DNA from: Robiginitomaculum sp.
GTDB lineage: Bacteria > Pseudomonadota > Alphaproteobacteria > Caulobacterales > Maricaulaceae
NCBI GenBank assembly: GCA_002733805.1
Contig: NVXG01000006.1
Coordinates: forward strand, 31,741 to 95,740
Reading direction: 5' to 3'
DNA length: 64,000 bases
The position numbers and the translations under genes are program-made. The notes below the pieces were generated by a model. That model did not search any database, was not told the origin of the DNA, and worked only from the letters and a program-made list of their open reading frames with translations. Positions 61,857-64,000 of the stretch are shown in pieces. Position 1 is the stretch's first letter; each line of letters starts with the position of its first letter.

Positions 61857-62183
61857 TCAACCTATCCCCAAAAACACCATCAGCGAGCGCTCCAACCTCA
61901 CCATATCCTTTGATGATAACTCCCCGATTTTACGGCCCAGCCGGCCTTTATGAACGGTACTGACCTTGTCCGCCATCATTCGGGATGTGGCTTTTAGTCC
62001 GTTCTCGTCACTTGGTTCGACAGCAATGCGAAAAAGCGGGGCTTCGGTCTCATCGCTGGTGAACACACAGATGGTTATGGAGGCAAGAGCAGAAAAATGG
62101 TCGTCTTGCAAAATGACGGCCGGGCGTGGTTTGCCGGTATAGCCAGAGCCACCAGATACCGTCCATATTTCACCACGTTTCAT
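61857..62183 (-). CDS. MazF/PemK-like toxin (type II TA)
   Basis: MKRGEIWTVSGGSGYTGKPRPAVILQDDHF...VEPSDENGLKATSRMMADKVSTVHKGRLGRKIGEL typical MazF/PemK pattern. Confidence 0.9.
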   Translation of the reverse strand: MKRGEIWTVSGGSGYTGKPRPAVILQDDHFSALASITICVFTSDETEAPLFRIAVEPSDENGLKATSRMMADKVSTVHKGRLGRKIGELSSKDMVRLERSLMVFLGIG

Positions 62184-62404
62184 TCAGAAATCGCGTCAAT
62201 GAATTCCTGATCGGGCTGATCCAGAGCCGATGCGGCAATGGCGCGGGCTTGCAGTTTTGCTTGCTTTGCGAAGTCAGCCGACCGGGTGTCTGGCACCCAT
62301 ATTTGCACCGGGCGCAAACCTTTGGCCCGCATCCGTGAACGGTGTGCTTGGACTTTCTCGGCGGAAGTTTTTTTACGGTTTTGTGCAGACAATTCAGACT
62401 CCAT
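62180..62404 (-). CDS. MazE-family antitoxin (DUF3018-like)
   Basis: KVQAHRSRMRAKGLRPVQIWVPDTRSADFAKQAKLQARAIA; overlaps toxin start by 4 bp. Confidence 0.87.
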   Translation of the reverse strand: MESELSAQNRKKTSAEKVQAHRSRMRAKGLRPVQIWVPDTRSADFAKQAKLQARAIAASALDQPDQEFIDAISE

Positions 62405-62488
62405 TGGTTACATGTAACCTACTGCAAGCGGCCAAAATGTCAAGAAATTCCGTCATTGCTTAGGTGATCCGGGCAATCCAGCAAGTGT

Positions 62489-62523
62489 AAAAACTGGATC
62501 ACCCGAACAAGTCGGGTGATGAC
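62489..62523. repeat. 35-bp exact direct repeat, copy 2
   Basis: Identical to 61654-61688. Confidence 0.9.
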
Positions 62524-62560
62524 GCTTTGGGGATATGAACACCCAAATCTGACCCATCGT

Positions 62561-62579
62561 CCCCAGGCGTGATCTGGGG
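62561..62579. repeat. REP-like hairpin CCCCAG-gcgtgat-CTGGGG
   Basis: Perfect 6-bp stem with a 7-nt loop. Confidence 0.65.
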
Positions 62580-62665
62580 TCCATCCTTGGCGTTGCTGCA
62601 AACAAGTTTGGGTGCAGTTGCCTTGCAAAAGAGACCGGTGGTCAATCATCTATGAAATTGACGTT

Positions 62666-63061
62666 TTAACCTTCGGCAGGTTGTTTTTTACTGGCGATCC
62701 AAACCAGCGCCAAAGCAATGAATGCGGGTAGTGCCTGTACAAATAATATCGAGGCTTTGGCCGTGAAGCCGCCAAAAATACCGGAGATGATCACACAGAG
62801 CAGGAAGAAAATCTTCACATCCTTGCGCCCGGCCAGCAAACCCCAGACAAGGCCTGCCGCCAAAAACCCGTTATACAAACCCTGATTAGCGGCCAAAGCA
62901 GCAGATTCTGCCGCAAATTCCGGTGTGGTGCCAAATATTTGTTGTCCCGCGGGTTTTGACCACAAAAACATCTCCAACACTAAAAACCCAAAATGACTAA
63001 AGGCAACAAAAGCAGTGCTTATCCATGCAAGAAATTTCATACCAGCCTCCAAACCGTCCAA
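62666..63061 (-). CDS. DUF1304-like membrane protein
   Basis: FGFLVLEMFLWSKPAGQQIFGTTPEFAAESAALAANQGLYNGFLAAGLVWGL is characteristic of this family. Confidence 0.82.
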   Translation of the reverse strand: MDGLEAGMKFLAWISTAFVAFSHFGFLVLEMFLWSKPAGQQIFGTTPEFAAESAALAANQGLYNGFLAAGLVWGLLAGRKDVKIFFLLCVIISGIFGGFTAKASILFVQALPAFIALALVWIASKKQPAEG

Positions 63062-63150
63062 CGATTTCTATACGTCTTGGCAACGTTCTGCAATGATTGC
63101 TCATTGGCGGACTTGATCTGGGGTCTAGCGCGTGGGTAAAAGACTGGACC

Positions 63151-63190
63151 CCGGCCCCACCGGTCAAGCCGGAGGGTGGTCTGGGGCCGG
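63151..63190. repeat. GC-rich hairpin upstream of cdd
   Basis: CCGGCCCC (63151-63158) pairs with GGGGCCGG (63183-63190); inner CCGG-tcaag-(c)CCGG. Confidence 0.65.
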
Positions 63191-63215
63191 TGATGGAATA
63201 ACGTCAGGAACCCGA

Positions 63216-63608
63216 ATGAAACAATTACGTGCCGCCGCCAAAATTGCCATGCATCAGGCCTATGCGCCGTATTCTGAGTATCAGGTCGGCGCGGCGCTTC
63301 GTACGCGCTCTGGCAAGGTGTATTCGGGGGGCAATGTGGAGAACGCAGCGTATCCGCTGGGCAATTGTGCGGAGGCCTCGGCCATTGCGGCGATGGTGTT
63401 GGCTGGCGAGCGCGAAATTGCCGAAATTTTCATTATGAGCAAGGGCAAGAAACCCGGTACGGTTTGTGGTGGTTGTCGGCAGCGTTTGGCTGAGTTTGCC
63501 GGGCCTGATATTCGGATTGATTGCGGACTGGAAAGCGGGGAAACAAACACCTATACCTTGGGCGAATTGTTGCCCCACGCCTTTGATTTGAAAGAAACCA
63601 AAGTATGA
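63216..63608 (+). CDS. cdd: Cytidine deaminase
   Basis: MHQAYAPYSEYQVGAALRTRSGKVYSGGNVENAAYPLGNCAEASAI and CGGCRQRLAEF. Start at 63216 favoured over the 63132 ORF start, which covers the hairpin. Confidence 0.94.
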   Translation: MKQLRAAAKIAMHQAYAPYSEYQVGAALRTRSGKVYSGGNVENAAYPLGNCAEASAIAAMVLAGEREIAEIFIMSKGKKPGTVCGGCRQRLAEFAGPDIRIDCGLESGETNTYTLGELLPHAFDLKETKV

Positions 63609-64000
63609 GAACTGTTATTCGCAAAGCCGTTGAATTTATCGAAAGCCGGGCCGGTCAAAAAGAACGATTGGCCCTTGTGCTGGGTTCTGGCTTGGGTGGT
63701 CTGGTTGATCTGGTCGAAGACAAGGTATCCATTCCATATTCGGACATTCCGGGTTTTCCAATCTCTACCGTAGCGTCTCATGCGGGCGAGTTGGTATTGG
63801 GCCGGATTGGCAAGATGGAAGTGGCGCTGATGGCTGGGCGCATCCACTATTATGAAGACGGAAATCCAGCCGCGATGATGGTGCCGATCGAGGTGTTATG
63901 GCATTTGGGCTGTCGGACTTTGTTGCTGACCAATGCGGCGGGTAGTGTCAACGAAGACGTGCCGCCAGCCAGCGCATCATTGATCACGGACCACATCAAT
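63605..64000 (+). CDS. Purine nucleoside phosphorylase (5' part, truncated by window end)
   Basis: Not in the ORF track. ATG at 63605: MRTVIRKAVEFIESRAGQKERLALVLGSGLGGLVDLVEDKVSIPYSDIPGFPISTVASHAGELVLG...GRIHYYEDG...TNAAGSVN. Confidence 0.93.
   Translation, partial: MRTVIRKAVEFIESRAGQKERLALVLGSGLGGLVDLVEDKVSIPYSDIPGFPISTVASHAGELVLGRIGKMEVALMAGRIHYYEDGNPAAMMVPIEVLWHLGCRTLLLTNAAGSVNEDVPPASASLITDHIN

Noticed and set aside
61603-61953. 116-aa plus-strand ORF across repeats and the toxin 3' end
   Set aside because: Composed of repeat-derived sequence (HCGLDPQSIHPSLLRQVHGWIPGQARHDG is a typical translated REP element).
61654-62579. Possible CRISPR array
   Set aside because: Repeats are few, irregularly spaced by hundreds of bp, palindromic and variable; no cas genes.

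Overview
The window appears to be a chromosomal segment from an alphaproteobacterium of moderate GC. Taxonomy is inferred from gene order (guaB-rsmB-guaA, radA-cvpA-purF-SDR) and not proven. From left to right it contains: (i) an L-rhamnose/rhamnoside utilisation locus (about 1-13.2 kb): RhaI-type isomerase, fused RhaEW aldolase/dehydrogenase, TonB-dependent receptor, rhamnulokinase, DeoR regulator, GPH transporter and GH78-like rhamnosidase; (ii) a lipid-type patch (WS/DGAT acyltransferase plus hydrolase), a second free-standing RhaD-like aldolase and a fused aspartate kinase/diaminopimelate decarboxylase; (iii) a PiT phosphate transporter with a Pho-box-like tandem repeat upstream, and an M16 peptidase; (iv) FAH/MarR/GntP genes and a histidine-utilisation cluster (hutF, hutI, hutH, hutG, hutU) containing a hybrid histidine kinase; (v) a long housekeeping stretch (guaB, rsmB-like, guaA, yfgM-like/bamB/der, hemN, purF, cvpA, radA, aqpZ, kbl, tdh); (vi) a small AT-richer accessory patch (about 60.9-62.65 kb) with an uncharacterised C-terminally membrane-anchored protein and a MazE/MazF-like toxin-antitoxin pair flanked by exact 35-bp repeats and REP-like hairpins; (vii) cdd and a truncated purine nucleoside phosphorylase. 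I saw no rRNA, CRISPR array, transposase or integrase; tRNAs were not searched for systematically. The best leads for something new are the protein at 60900-61634 with its repeat-bounded TA neighbour, the phased repeats in the rha intergenic region, and the possible non-canonical start of the rhamnulokinase. No clearly novel multi-gene system was demonstrated.
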